A stretch of DNA of 64,000 nucleotides from SYOC01 sp964441775. Its GTDB lineage: Bacteria > Desulfobacterota > Binatia > Bin18. Each line of letters begins with the position of its first letter. Within the stretch, counting starts at the first letter, position 1. Shown here piece after piece: positions 8,862 through 17,080 of this stretch. The translations under genes were made by a program, and so were the position numbers. Location of the stretch: assembly GCA_964441775.1 (NCBI GenBank), contig CAYTVL010000018.1:27480-91479 (forward strand), given 5' to 3'. The notes under the pieces were generated by a model. It ran no database searches. It was given only the letters and a program-made list of their open reading frames with translations, and was not told the origin of the DNA.

Positions 8862-9287
8862 CTACACGCCAAAGTAGACAAAGGCCGCGCGGATCGTCAT
8901 GAACCACATCGCAATCGTGGAGATGAGATACAGATAGAAGCGGAGCATGATGAGATTGAAGGTGCAATGGACGGCGCTATGCAATGCGCGAAACACGACG
9001 AAGATCCACGCGGCGTTGACATAGACCGTATCCACCTGGTTTGTGACGAAGAGATAGAGAACCAGCGCATAGAAGAGGACGGGAATCTCGAAGAGATTTT
9101 TGAGGTTGTCTGAAGGATTGGCGACCTCGGGCGGCGAGAGCCGTGCAAATGCAAGAGGGGACAATTCTTCTGCGCTGAACTTGTTGCTTCTGATAAAGCG
9201 AATCCGGCGGATGTACATGTACACCCACACAACCAGCGTTAGAAAGATCAGCGCGAAGAAGGGGCCAAAGATGGCTTGCTGCGTCAT
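8862..9287 (-). CDS. MAPEG family membrane protein
   Basis: A 141-residue protein with four membrane spans that matches the MAPEG family (membrane-associated proteins in eicosanoid and glutathione metabolism). It has the FALIFLTLVVWVYMYIRR first helix, the conserved NPSDNLKNLFEIPVLFYALV loop-helix and the HSAVHCTFN segment. Eukaryotic members include microsomal glutathione transferases; bacterial ones are poorly characterised. The start at 9287 overlaps the stop of the upstream membrane gene (9284-9784) by 4 bp, so the two are translationally coupled. A longer frame to 9407 lies inside that gene and is not preferred. Confidence 0.85.
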   Translation of the reverse strand: MTQQAIFGPFFALIFLTLVVWVYMYIRRIRFIRSNKFSAEELSPLAFARLSPPEVANPSDNLKNLFEIPVLFYALVLYLFVTNQVDTVYVNAAWIFVVFRALHSAVHCTFNLIMLRFYLYLISTIAMWFMTIRAAFVYFGV

Positions 9288-9784
9288 CCTATTCTCACTT
9301 CTGGAATCGCGGCTGTGAGCCCTCGCAGTAAAGGGCGACCGTGCGGCAGCCCGGGCCAGGGAATGGCCACAATAAGAAGCAATAAAGCGAGAAGTGTGGT
9401 GATCCATACGCTTCGATGCCGTAGGGTGTCCGTCATCGCTCGTTTCGAGCGCGCTCGACCGATGTGGACGATGGTGGTCGCCGCAAGCATCGCTATCTCA
9501 TGCTCCAGGCCGAAGAAGCGAAGCGTTGGATCTTTGATGTCGGCGCTCAGGTTAGCAAAAAACGTCCACAGTAACGGACTCAGGAAGATATAGAGCAACA
9601 GACCGAGAGCGAGCTGCGTATCAAAAGTAGCCACCAAGGCAACATGTAAGCGTTCGTCCGCCGGCTCCCAGCTTCGCCGGTTGCGCCACGCGGTGAACGA
9701 ACGGGCGCAAAGAAGAACACTCACGATCAGCACGAGCCAACGGAGAGAAGAATGCAGGAACAAAACAATTCCGTATGCGGTCAT
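9284..9784 (-). CDS. Four-span hypothetical membrane protein
   Basis: A 166-residue protein with hydrophobic segments near residues 5-25, 50-70, 92-108 and 128-145. It contains an LHSSLRWLVL opening and histidines at HSSLRW and GLEHEIAML that could bind a cofactor such as haem, though this is only suggestive. I do not recognise a named family. The ATGA overlap with the MAPEG gene indicates one operon, so it may work with or anchor a membrane-associated detoxifying enzyme. It is separated by 28 bp from the upstream DUF1272 gene. Confidence 0.7.
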   Translation of the reverse strand: MTAYGIVLFLHSSLRWLVLIVSVLLCARSFTAWRNRRSWEPADERLHVALVATFDTQLALGLLLYIFLSPLLWTFFANLSADIKDPTLRFFGLEHEIAMLAATTIVHIGRARSKRAMTDTLRHRSVWITTLLALLLLIVAIPWPGLPHGRPLLRGLTAAIPEVRIG

Positions 9785-9812
9785 GCCTTATCTCCTCAAC
9801 CGGGGTCTCTGT

Positions 9813-10121
9813 TTATCGCTTTTCAGGCGGTCTGTTCGTGATGGGCTCTGCAAACCGCGCGTGAGCCTGCACCTCTACAGGTCGATGCTTGACGATGTTG
9901 CTGGCCGGGTAGACGTCAAGGTAGTTGCCGCCTTTCAAATTATGCGCTGGTCTGTGGGGACGCGGCGCAAAGCCGCCGCCACAGTTCGGACACACGTTGT
10001 TCAGGACTCTTTCCACACAGTTTCTGCAAAAGGTACACTCAAACGAACAGATCATCGCCTCGGTCGATTCAGGCGGCAGTGGCGTGTTGCAATGCTCACA
10101 AGTGGGGCGCAGTTCAAGCAT
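9813..10121 (-). CDS. DUF1272 zinc-ribbon-like protein
   Basis: A 102-residue protein whose first 50 residues match DUF1272. It has paired cysteines CEHC, then CSFECTFCRNCVERVL and CPNCGG, enough to hold two zinc ions in a RING-like or zinc-ribbon fold. The basic, proline-rich tail APRPHRPAHNL is also typical. No function is established for the family; protein or nucleic-acid contacts are possible. It starts 27 bp downstream of the first DJ-1/PfpI gene on the same strand and may be the continuation of that operon. Confidence 0.85.
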   Translation of the reverse strand: MLELRPTCEHCNTPLPPESTEAMICSFECTFCRNCVERVLNNVCPNCGGGFAPRPHRPAHNLKGGNYLDVYPASNIVKHRPVEVQAHARFAEPITNRPPEKR

Positions 10122-10148
10122 GGGAAGAGCCTCCTTCTTTTTCTATAT

Positions 10149-10850
10149 TTACAACAATCCGAGTCGCTGCGCCGCACGTTTGGTCGCCGTCGCACGCTCG
10201 TTGAGCATTGCCGCCGCGCCTTGTCGGACCGCAGCGACAAGTTCCAGGGCGGCGGTTGTCGGAGAACCGCTGTTAAAAGGCGGCTCCGGGTTGTATTCGA
10301 GCTGCAGTTGAATGGCCCGTGCAATTTCCTCATTTGTAATCAGGCCGGCGACGGAGAGCCCAAAATCGATTCCAGCGGTTACGCCTCCACCGGTGATGCG
10401 GTTGCGATCCACGACAATCCGACTCGCTACCGGAATCGCGCCAAAGGCGGATAACTGATCGTGCGACATCCAATGCGTGGTAGCTTTGTAACCTGTCAGT
10501 AATCCAGCCGCGCCCAGAATCAAGGCTCCAGTGCATACAGAGGTGACAAATTTCGCCTGTTGGCCTTGTTTCCGCACGAACGAGAGAACCTGCTCGTCAT
10601 CCATCATGGCGATTTGCCCAGGCCCGCCGGGAAGGCAGATCAGGTCTAAATCGGGGCACGCGTCGAGTGTTGTTGTCGGCATAATGGCCAGGCCACGATC
10701 ACTCGTGACTGGCTCTAGCTGTTTCCAGAGGACGTGGACCTTTGCGTTTGGAATTCTGGCGAACACCTCGAAAGGTCCAGTGAAGTCCAATTGCGTCATG
10801 CGCGGAAAGATCAACATCCCGATAGTAAACTCTGCAGCGTTTTGCGACAC
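10149..10850 (-). CDS. DJ-1/PfpI family protein, isonitrile hydratase-like
   Basis: A 233-residue class I glutamine-amidotransferase-like protein. The opening MLIFPRMTQLDFTGPFEVFA, the LPGGPGQ turn and the nucleophile elbow SVCTGALILGAAGLL (C106) match isonitrile hydratase (InhA) of Pseudomonas. D22 and T107 lie where InhA has its key Asp and Thr. The likely reaction is hydration of isonitriles to N-substituted formamides, or a related small-molecule hydrolysis. It lies 12 bp downstream of a second DJ-1/PfpI gene, in the same orientation, forming a tandem with that gene and the GlxA-like regulator. Confidence 0.85.
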   Translation of the reverse strand: MSQNAAEFTIGMLIFPRMTQLDFTGPFEVFARIPNAKVHVLWKQLEPVTSDRGLAIMPTTTLDACPDLDLICLPGGPGQIAMMDDEQVLSFVRKQGQQAKFVTSVCTGALILGAAGLLTGYKATTHWMSHDQLSAFGAIPVASRIVVDRNRITGGGVTAGIDFGLSVAGLITNEEIARAIQLQLEYNPEPPFNSGSPTTAALELVAAVRQGAAAMLNERATATKRAAQRLGLL

Positions 10851-10862
10851 GGTCTGCTCTCC

Positions 10863-11528
10863 TTAACGGGCCGCGGTTGGCATTGGTGGAAGCTGGCTCG
10901 CGTCTCCTTGATTCAAATACTTGACGAACGGGTCCCAGCTTGCATTCTGATGCCACTCGTACTCCGTCCATGCCGCAATTTGTTCCGCACGCTCTTGGCC
11001 ATAGAGGCGAGCAATCACCGCGAGGGCCATATCGATTCCAGCCGACACACCAGATGAGGTCGCCATGTTTCCATCTTCTACCCAGCGCGCCTGTTCGACC
11101 CATTTCACTTTCTCGCTCTGCGCAGTTGCGAGTGAAAAGAACTGCTTGTTCGAGGTCGCGCGGCGGCCATCGAGCAAGCCTGCTTTCGCTAAAATCGCCG
11201 ACCCTGAACAGACGGACATCGTGACCCGGGCAGTAGCCGAGCGCTGACGGAGAAATGTGAGCATCGCCTCGTTGTTGAGTTCCGGCAGGGTGCCAACTCC
11301 ACCGGGCAGGAGGAGAAGATCCAGCGCTGGACAGTCGTCAAACCCGTACTGCGCCAGAGTTTGCGGTCCTTGCGTTGAAGTCACTGCTCCAGCTTGTTGA
11401 GCAACCGTAACAATGCGCAACTCTGGTCCGACGCTGCCAAACATCTCAAGCGGACCGTAGATGTCGAGGAGTTCGAATCCTTTATAAAAGATGGCGCCAA
11501 GGGTGAGGGGTGAGTAAGCATTCGACAT
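10863..11528 (-). CDS. DJ-1/PfpI family protein
   Basis: A 221-residue paralogue of its downstream neighbour. It has the GFELLDIYGPLEMFG opening (D22), LLLLPGGVGT, and the nucleophile motif SVCSGSAILAKAGLLDG with C107 followed by Ser rather than Thr. The substrate is unknown. The Cys-Ser pair and the C-terminal extension WHQNASWDPFVKYL distinguish it from the InhA-like copy, so the two probably handle different compounds. It sits between the GlxA-like regulator and the InhA-like gene; gaps of 59 and 12 bp suggest co-transcription. Confidence 0.85.
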   Translation of the reverse strand: MSNAYSPLTLGAIFYKGFELLDIYGPLEMFGSVGPELRIVTVAQQAGAVTSTQGPQTLAQYGFDDCPALDLLLLPGGVGTLPELNNEAMLTFLRQRSATARVTMSVCSGSAILAKAGLLDGRRATSNKQFFSLATAQSEKVKWVEQARWVEDGNMATSSGVSAGIDMALAVIARLYGQERAEQIAAWTEYEWHQNASWDPFVKYLNQGDASQLPPMPTAAR

Positions 11529-11587
11529 GGTGATACCTCCTGATTACGAAATCGTTGACGTGCAAAGCTCGATGGAGTTGCTTCAGC

Positions 11588-12736
11588 TTAAGCAGCCACC
11601 GCTCGAAAGCGATCGCGATATCCAGCCGGCGCGACTCGCACCGTTCGCAGGAACGCGCGCCGCATGGTGTCGGCGCTGCCAAAACCACAATCTCTGGCAA
11701 TAGTCTTCACTCCTTGTGAGGACTCTTCGAGACGCCGTCGAGCAGTTTCCACACGCACTTTCTCGACGAACTGTCCCGGAGTCAGGCCCACTTCACGAGC
11801 AAAAATCCGCGCGAAATGGCGTGGACTCATGGCCACGCGCCGCGCTAATGCAAGCACCGAAAGGTCCGCATCCAAGTTTTCAGCGATCCACGTCTGCAAT
11901 TCGCGGAGCGGTTCGCGTTCTCCTCCTTGCGCAACGAGGAGGGTGCTGAATTGAGACTGCCCTCCTGGGCGTCGCAGGTATAGCACGAGATAGCGGGCTA
12001 TCTGGAGAGCCACCTCGCGCCCGTAGTCTTCTTCGACGAGCGCCAGCGCCAGGTCCATCCCCGCCGTCACTCCAGCAGACGTGTAGATCTTGCCATCTCG
12101 AATAAAGATGGGATCAGCATCCACAGTCAGGCGCGGATAGCGCCGCGCGAGTTCCGTGCCCCAAGCCCAATGTGTAGTCACTCGCCGCCCGTCTAAAAGA
12201 CCGGCTTCGGCCAAAACGAAACTTCCCGTACAGATCGCGCCAAGCCGCCGCACCCGAGGGGCCATGCGGCGCAGCCAGCCGAATAACGCACTCTCTCGTG
12301 GAATCTTGCGGCTCCCTGAACCACCGACAACAAGGAGGGTGTCGATGCCGCCGCGAACCGTGAGGAACGAACGATCCACTACAATGCCCAACCCACCATC
12401 CGCTCTGAGCGGTCCGACTTCAGCTCCAAGCACTTCAACCGTGTAGGCATCGTAATCAAGTTTCTGGACCTCTCGTAGCCAGCGGGCTGTGCCGGCAAAC
12501 ACCGAGAAGGGGCCGGTCAGGTCGAGCGGCTCGAACTCTGAATACACAATGAACGCGATGCGACGCGGAGAGCTACGCCTTGGCGCCCCGCGCCTCGATA
12601 CGACGCGGAAGTTTTCGCCGGCGTTCTCTGAGGATTGCTTGCTCTGATGTTTCGGCACGGTGGTATTATGGACAGTCTCTCTCCAAGTCACAAGATGTCT
12701 GCAACGACATTCTTCCGACAAATACTGCCATTGCAA
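11588..12736 (-). CDS. GlxA-type transcriptional regulator (DJ-1/PfpI + AraC HTH)
   Basis: This is a regulator with a DJ-1/PfpI-like sensor domain (about residues 57-230; EFEPLDLTGPFSVFAG, GAICTGSFVLAEAGLLDG) and a C-terminal AraC/XylS double helix-turn-helix (ALARRVAMSPRHFARIFARE, then IARDCGFGSADTMRRAF). Such GlxA-family proteins sense small nitrogenous ligands and activate nearby genes; here the obvious targets are the two DJ-1/PfpI genes just downstream. The start is uncertain: the first 54 residues look non-conserved, and the ATG at 12736 has no good ribosome-binding site. A GTG start roughly 26 codons in is possible. Confidence 0.85.
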   Translation of the reverse strand: MQWQYLSEECRCRHLVTWRETVHNTTVPKHQSKQSSENAGENFRVVSRRGAPRRSSPRRIAFIVYSEFEPLDLTGPFSVFAGTARWLREVQKLDYDAYTVEVLGAEVGPLRADGGLGIVVDRSFLTVRGGIDTLLVVGGSGSRKIPRESALFGWLRRMAPRVRRLGAICTGSFVLAEAGLLDGRRVTTHWAWGTELARRYPRLTVDADPIFIRDGKIYTSAGVTAGMDLALALVEEDYGREVALQIARYLVLYLRRPGGQSQFSTLLVAQGGEREPLRELQTWIAENLDADLSVLALARRVAMSPRHFARIFAREVGLTPGQFVEKVRVETARRRLEESSQGVKTIARDCGFGSADTMRRAFLRTVRVAPAGYRDRFRAVAA

Positions 12737-12820
12737 AAATTGTGTCTCGTATAATCTGCTTGTGAAACGCTACTCATGTTATTCAAACCTCGCACTCTCA
12801 CGAAGATTTGGGGGGAACAC

Positions 12821-12850
12821 TTGACAAGTTGGTGGTCAATACCTTATTTA
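12821..12850 (+). promoter_or_regulatory. Probable sigma-70 promoter of the ArsR operon
   Basis: TTGACA at 12821-12826 is followed, after 17-18 bp, by TTATTT/TATTTA at 12844-12850. The -10 element runs into the ArsR operator candidate at 12849-12862, an arrangement typical of autoregulated repressors. Confidence 0.5.
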
Positions 12851-12862
12851 ACCATATAGTTA
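12849..12862 (+). promoter_or_regulatory. Candidate ArsR operator palindrome
   Basis: TAACCATATAGTTA is a 14-bp near-palindrome with one mismatched pair. It lies 24 bp before the ArsR start codon and overlaps the -10 region. A direct repeat of TTATTTAAC brackets it. The placement and symmetry fit an autoregulatory site for the winged-helix repressor encoded next. Confidence 0.5.
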
Positions 12863-12886
12863 TTTAACTTAGAGGTTTTCTTGGAA

Positions 12887-13237
12887 ATGTCGACATATCG
12901 CCTCAACGCCACTTTTGCCGCCCTTGCTGATCCCACTCGTCGTGCAATCCTGGCGCGTCTCGCAACGGGTGGGGCGTCGGTCATGGAATTGGCTGAACCC
13001 TTTAAGATGAGTCTGCCCGCCATCTCTAAGCACCTCAGGGTGTTGGAGAACGCCGGCTTGGTTTCGCGAGGTCGTGAAGCACAATGGCGGCCTTGTCACC
13101 TCAATGCTGGGCCGCTCAAGGACGCCGCCGCATGGCTGGAGCACTATCGCCAGTTTTGGGAGCAGAGTTTTGATCGCTTGGATGAATACCTGCGCCAATG
13201 GCGAAGAAAGGAGAAAAAACATGGCCGCAAGAAATGA
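12887..13237 (+). CDS. ArsR family winged-helix regulator
   Basis: A 116-residue ArsR-type repressor. NATFAALADPTRRAILARLA is the standard N-terminus, the recognition helix region is FKMSLPAISKHLRVLENAGL, and REAQWRPCHLNAGPL forms the wing. No CxC metal motif is present. This is the metal-independent subtype normally paired with an SRPBCC/AHSA1 gene, as here: the next gene overlaps its end by 17 bp. Start choice is ATG 12887; a TTG two codons upstream is also usable. Confidence 0.93.
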   Translation: MSTYRLNATFAALADPTRRAILARLATGGASVMELAEPFKMSLPAISKHLRVLENAGLVSRGREAQWRPCHLNAGPLKDAAAWLEHYRQFWEQSFDRLDEYLRQWRRKEKKHGRKK

Positions 13238-13691
13238 TGCCGCCACAGAATCGGCAGAGCTGGTGCTGATCCTTGAGCGCATCTTCGACGCGCCACGCAA
13301 CCTTGTTTTCAAGGTGTGGAGCGAGCCGCAACATCTCGCGCACTGGTGGGGGCCAAAAGGCTTCACCTTGCCTGTGTACTCAATGGATTTTCGCCCTGGC
13401 GGCGCTTACCGCTTCTGCATGCGTTCGCCTGAGGGCGTCGACCATTGGCTGCGGGGCGTTTATCGCGAGATCTTGGAGTCGGAGCGTCTCGCTTTCACTT
13501 ATGCCTGGGAAGATTCACAAGGCAGACCGGGCCACGAGACACTGGTGACGGTAACTTTCACTGAGCAGGGCGGGAAAACCAAACTGACTTTGCACCAGGC
13601 TATCTTCACCTCGATCACTGCGCGTGATGCGCATCAACGGGGCTGGACGGAGAATTTGGCTCGTCTCGCGGACCACCTGGACAAGGTCTGA
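13221..13691 (+). CDS. SRPBCC (AHSA1-type) domain protein
   Basis: A 156-residue helix-grip protein of the AHSA1/activator-of-Hsp90-like SRPBCC group. It has LERIFDAPRNLVFKVWSEPQ at the start, HWWGPKGFTLPV, FRPGGAYRFCMRSPEG and the C-terminal GWTENLARLADHL helix. These small cavities bind hydrophobic ligands; no enzyme activity can be assigned. It starts inside the end of the ArsR gene with AAGGAG 8 nt before its ATG. It is thus coupled to its likely repressor, a classic two-gene unit. A DUF899 gene follows 33 bp later. Confidence 0.9.
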   Translation: MAARNDAATESAELVLILERIFDAPRNLVFKVWSEPQHLAHWWGPKGFTLPVYSMDFRPGGAYRFCMRSPEGVDHWLRGVYREILESERLAFTYAWEDSQGRPGHETLVTVTFTEQGGKTKLTLHQAIFTSITARDAHQRGWTENLARLADHLDKV

Positions 13692-13724
13692 GACAGACAA
13701 CTCATGGGGAAAGGAGAGCACATC

Positions 13725-14471
13725 ATGCAACACCATCACATCGTGTCAAGAGAGGAATGGCTCGTCGTACGCAAAGCCCATCTGACAAGGGAAAAAGAGT
13801 TCACCCGGTTGCGCGATCAGTTGAGCGCGGAGCGACGGGCCCTCCCCTGGGTCAAGGTTGAAAAACCTTATGTGTTCAATGGACCCAATGGAAAGGAAAT
13901 GCTCGCCGACCTCTTCGCCGGGCGCAGCCAGTTAATCATCTACCATTTTATGCTCGGTCCGGAATGGACGGAGGGCTGCAAGAGCTGCTCGTTTTTATCT
14001 GATCATATCGACGGCAGCGTCATCCACCTCGCCCAGCGCGATGTCACATTTGTCGTCGTCTCACGAGCGCCTTTGGCGAAAATCGAAACCTTCAAGAAAC
14101 GCATGGGCTGGCGCTTCAAATGGGTGTCGTCCTACGGCAGCGATTTCAACAGTGACTACCACGTGTCGTTCACGAAGGAAGACTTGGCGAAGAACCCGAC
14201 ATCCTACAATTATGCTGTGCGCGAGTCCCAAAACGAAGGAGAGGGCCCCGGCGTCAGCGTATTCTATAAAGATGAAACCGGCGCCGTTTTTCATACTTAT
14301 TCAGCCTATGCACGAGGGCTGGATATGTTAGTCGGTGCATACAACTACCTTGACCTTACTCCGAAAGGCCGCGATGAGGACGGTCTTCCTTTCACCATGG
14401 CCTGGGTGCGGCACCACGACCGGTATGACGGGGGAGACTCCGCCAATGCGAGTGACGACGTACGCAAATAA
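13725..14471 (+). CDS. DUF899 (thioredoxin-like fold) protein
   Basis: A 248-residue DUF899 protein. VSREEWLVVRKAHLTREKEF and RDQLSAERRALPWVKV are the family N-terminus. LIIYHFMLGPEWTEGCKSCS contains two cysteines (CKSC) in a thioredoxin-like position, and the C-terminal GLDMLVGAYNYLDLTPKGRD is highly conserved. The family is predicted to be a redox or dioxygenase-like protein, with function unproven. It commonly travels with ArsR-SRPBCC pairs, as here. A strong AAAGGAGA site lies before ATG 13725; an in-frame ATG at 13704 lacks one. Confidence 0.92.
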   Translation: MQHHHIVSREEWLVVRKAHLTREKEFTRLRDQLSAERRALPWVKVEKPYVFNGPNGKEMLADLFAGRSQLIIYHFMLGPEWTEGCKSCSFLSDHIDGSVIHLAQRDVTFVVVSRAPLAKIETFKKRMGWRFKWVSSYGSDFNSDYHVSFTKEDLAKNPTSYNYAVRESQNEGEGPGVSVFYKDETGAVFHTYSAYARGLDMLVGAYNYLDLTPKGRDEDGLPFTMAWVRHHDRYDGGDSANASDDVRK

Positions 14472-14494
14472 TACGACAACGAGGAGAACCCAGT

Positions 14495-15385
14495 ATGGCG
14501 ACACAGCAACAGATGCTTGATTTCTATTCATACCCCTCACTGCTGACCTCGGCAGGTCGCTATGCCTCGCTATTCGAGACATTGCCGAACTCTGTGAACG
14601 AACTCGTTTGTATCGTTCAAGGACTGGGGATCTATGATGTGGTCGCAACCGACTTCTATGGCGTCACGCTTTCGGATGCGCGTCAAAGGGAGATTCACCT
14701 TCGTGCGTTCGAGAAGATGATCGAGCAATTGCTTACGCTCGACGACCAGCCGCTCACAGTAGCTCGCGCGGCAGACAAGCGTCTGGCTTGCCGCTGTCAT
14801 AACTTCACACGCTTTCTGGTCGCCATGTTGCGCGCGAAGGGAATTCCCGCCCGCTCACGGTGCGGGTTTGGAACCTATTTCACTCCCGGTTACTTTGAAG
14901 ATCACTGGGTGTGTGAGTACTGGAACCCAACGGAAGCACGGTGGGTGCTTGTCGATCCGCAGTTTGATAAAGTCTGGCGTACGAAATTGCACGTCGCGCA
15001 CGATGTCCTCGATGTGCCCCGCGACCGTTTTCTTGTCGCGGGCGACGCATGGATGCAGTGTCGCATTGGGAAGGCCGACCCGATGAAGTTTGGCCTGAGC
15101 TTTGTGAACCTACGAGGGCTCTGGTTTATCGCCGGGAATTTGGTGCGCGATGTGGCCGTGCTGAACAAAATGGAAATGCTGCCGTGGGACGTGTGGGGCG
15201 CCATGCCTCAGCCCGATCAATCGATCGAAGATGGACAGCTTGCGTTTTTTGACAGGCTCGCCGCACTCACGCACGAATCTGATGTTTCATTTGCTGAACT
15301 GCGTAATCTCTACGAAAGTGACGAACGTTTGCGCGTGCCGCCGACTGTTTTCAACGCGCTGTTGAACCGTCCGGAAGCGGTGTGA
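14495..15385 (+). CDS. Transglutaminase-like domain protein
   Basis: A 296-residue protein containing a transglutaminase/protease-like core. The candidate catalytic cysteine is in RLACRCHNFTRFLVAMLRA, the histidine in YFEDHWVCEYW and the aspartate in RWVLVDPQFD, in the right order and spacing. No signal peptide is seen, so it acts in the cytoplasm. The physiological substrate is unknown. It lies 23 bp after the DUF899 gene with a GAGGAG ribosome-binding site and is likely the fourth gene of the ArsR-led operon. Confidence 0.85.
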   Translation: MATQQQMLDFYSYPSLLTSAGRYASLFETLPNSVNELVCIVQGLGIYDVVATDFYGVTLSDARQREIHLRAFEKMIEQLLTLDDQPLTVARAADKRLACRCHNFTRFLVAMLRAKGIPARSRCGFGTYFTPGYFEDHWVCEYWNPTEARWVLVDPQFDKVWRTKLHVAHDVLDVPRDRFLVAGDAWMQCRIGKADPMKFGLSFVNLRGLWFIAGNLVRDVAVLNKMEMLPWDVWGAMPQPDQSIEDGQLAFFDRLAALTHESDVSFAELRNLYESDERLRVPPTVFNALLNRPEAV

Positions 15386-15475
15386 GCTATTTAAAGATGG
15401 TATGTGACAGGAGAGGGCGCTTGAGCTACGATTTGACCAATTGAGTTAGGGAAAAGACTCCCTCATGGAGATGCT

Positions 15476-16966
15476 ATGACATTGATCCCAGTGACCGACA
15501 TTCCACAGCAGGCCTCTGTTTTTGCCGGAGGGCAGTTTGACAACAGCTATGCTCGCTTGCCGCAGCGTTTTTATGTGCGGCTTTCACCAACGCCTGTGCG
15601 CAGCCCGCTCCTAGTGAAATTCAATTATGCTCTGGCGGAGGAATTGGGGCTGGAAGCGCGACTGTGGGACACTGACTTCGGGGCATCAGTCTTTGCCGGC
15701 AACCACGTACCCGAGTGGGCAGACCCACTGGCGATGGCCTATGCTGGGCATCAGTTCGGTCACTTCGTGCCCCAACTCGGAGATGGGCGGGCGATTTTAC
15801 TGGGCGAAATTATTGGTCGTGATGGTAAACGGCAGGACCTTCACTTGAAAGGCGCTGGCCGGACCCCGTTTTCCCGCCGCGGCGATGGGCGGGCGGCTCT
15901 GGGTCCGGTGCTGCGTGAATATATCATTAGTGAAGCGATGCACGCGCTGCATATCCCGACTACCCGTACGTTGGCGGTGGTCACCACCGGTGAACCAGTC
16001 CTCCGCGAAACAGCGTTACCGGGGGCCGTGTTGGCGCGTGTGGCCGCCAGCCATCTGCGCATTGGCACGTTTGAGTATTTCGCCGCCCAAGGCGATCGGG
16101 ACGCGCTTAAAATCCTGGCGGACTACGCTATCGCTCGGCATTATCCGGCACTGGCGGGGAACCCCGCCCCCTACTTGGCGTTGCTGGCTGCAGTCGGTGA
16201 AGCGCAAGCTGCGCTGATCGCGCGGTGGATGCAGGTAGGGTTCATTCACGGGGTGATGAATACCGACAACATGACCATTTCTGGCGAAACGATCGACTAT
16301 GGTCCGTGCGCATTCATGGACGCGTATGATCCAGCGACTGTGTTCAGCTCCATCGATCATCAGGGACGCTATGCCTTCGGCAACCAACCTCGTGTCGCGC
16401 ACTGGAATCTGGCGCGATTGGCCGACGCGCTGTTGCTCCTGATCGACGATGAGCTAGAACGGGCCATTGCTATGGCTGAAGAAACGATCAATCAATTTCC
16501 CGAGAGCTTTGCGCACCAGTGGCAGGAGGGAATGCGACGTAAGCTGGGACTCACGAGCGAGCAACCTGACGATGTCAACCTGATTGAGGCGCTGCTCCAG
16601 TTGATGGAAGAGCACGCTGCTGATTATACGAACACCTTCCGGAGCCTGTGTGCCGTGGCTGAGGGAGCCGAAACTCCAGCGGGCTACGAGGCGTGGGCCA
16701 CCCGTTGGCAAATGCGGCTGAGACAAGAACCCTATTCACCACAGGCTGCTGCAACACTCATGCGCGCACACAATCCTGCCGTGATTCCGCGCAATCATCG
16801 AGTTGAGGCAGCTCTTGAGGCTGCGGTGAGGCAAGAAGACTTCACCCCGATGGAAACGTTGCTCGCAGTGCTGTCCTCTCCATTTGACTTGTTGCCCGAG
16901 CGAGCGGAGTACAGCAACCCACCGGCTCCCAGTGAACGCGTGCATCAAACGTTTTGCGGCACCTAA
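15476..16966 (+). CDS. selO: SelO/YdiU protein adenylyltransferase
   Basis: A 496-residue pseudokinase-fold AMPylase. It transfers AMP to Ser, Thr or Tyr of target proteins in redox control. Diagnostic segments are FDNSYARLPQRFYVRLSPTP, KGAGRTPFSRRGDGRA (125-140) and GVMNTDNMTISGETIDYGP, with metal ligands N265 and D274. The protein ends FCGT, placing a cysteine third from the end where eukaryotic SelO carries selenocysteine; it may form the known regulatory disulfide. Length is normal for the family. The 90 bp between it and the transglutaminase gene hold a GGAG site. Confidence 0.96.
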   Translation: MTLIPVTDIPQQASVFAGGQFDNSYARLPQRFYVRLSPTPVRSPLLVKFNYALAEELGLEARLWDTDFGASVFAGNHVPEWADPLAMAYAGHQFGHFVPQLGDGRAILLGEIIGRDGKRQDLHLKGAGRTPFSRRGDGRAALGPVLREYIISEAMHALHIPTTRTLAVVTTGEPVLRETALPGAVLARVAASHLRIGTFEYFAAQGDRDALKILADYAIARHYPALAGNPAPYLALLAAVGEAQAALIARWMQVGFIHGVMNTDNMTISGETIDYGPCAFMDAYDPATVFSSIDHQGRYAFGNQPRVAHWNLARLADALLLLIDDELERAIAMAEETINQFPESFAHQWQEGMRRKLGLTSEQPDDVNLIEALLQLMEEHAADYTNTFRSLCAVAEGAETPAGYEAWATRWQMRLRQEPYSPQAAATLMRAHNPAVIPRNHRVEAALEAAVRQEDFTPMETLLAVLSSPFDLLPERAEYSNPPAPSERVHQTFCGT

Positions 16967-17080
16967 ATCTTGCTCGGCTCACTCGCGCATGCGTCGAGTG
17001 GCTCACTGCACTTCTTGTGACCGAGAGACGTTGAGCGCTGGCGTGTTTGCAATTGTTGTCATGCTGTCGGTCGCTCCCGA

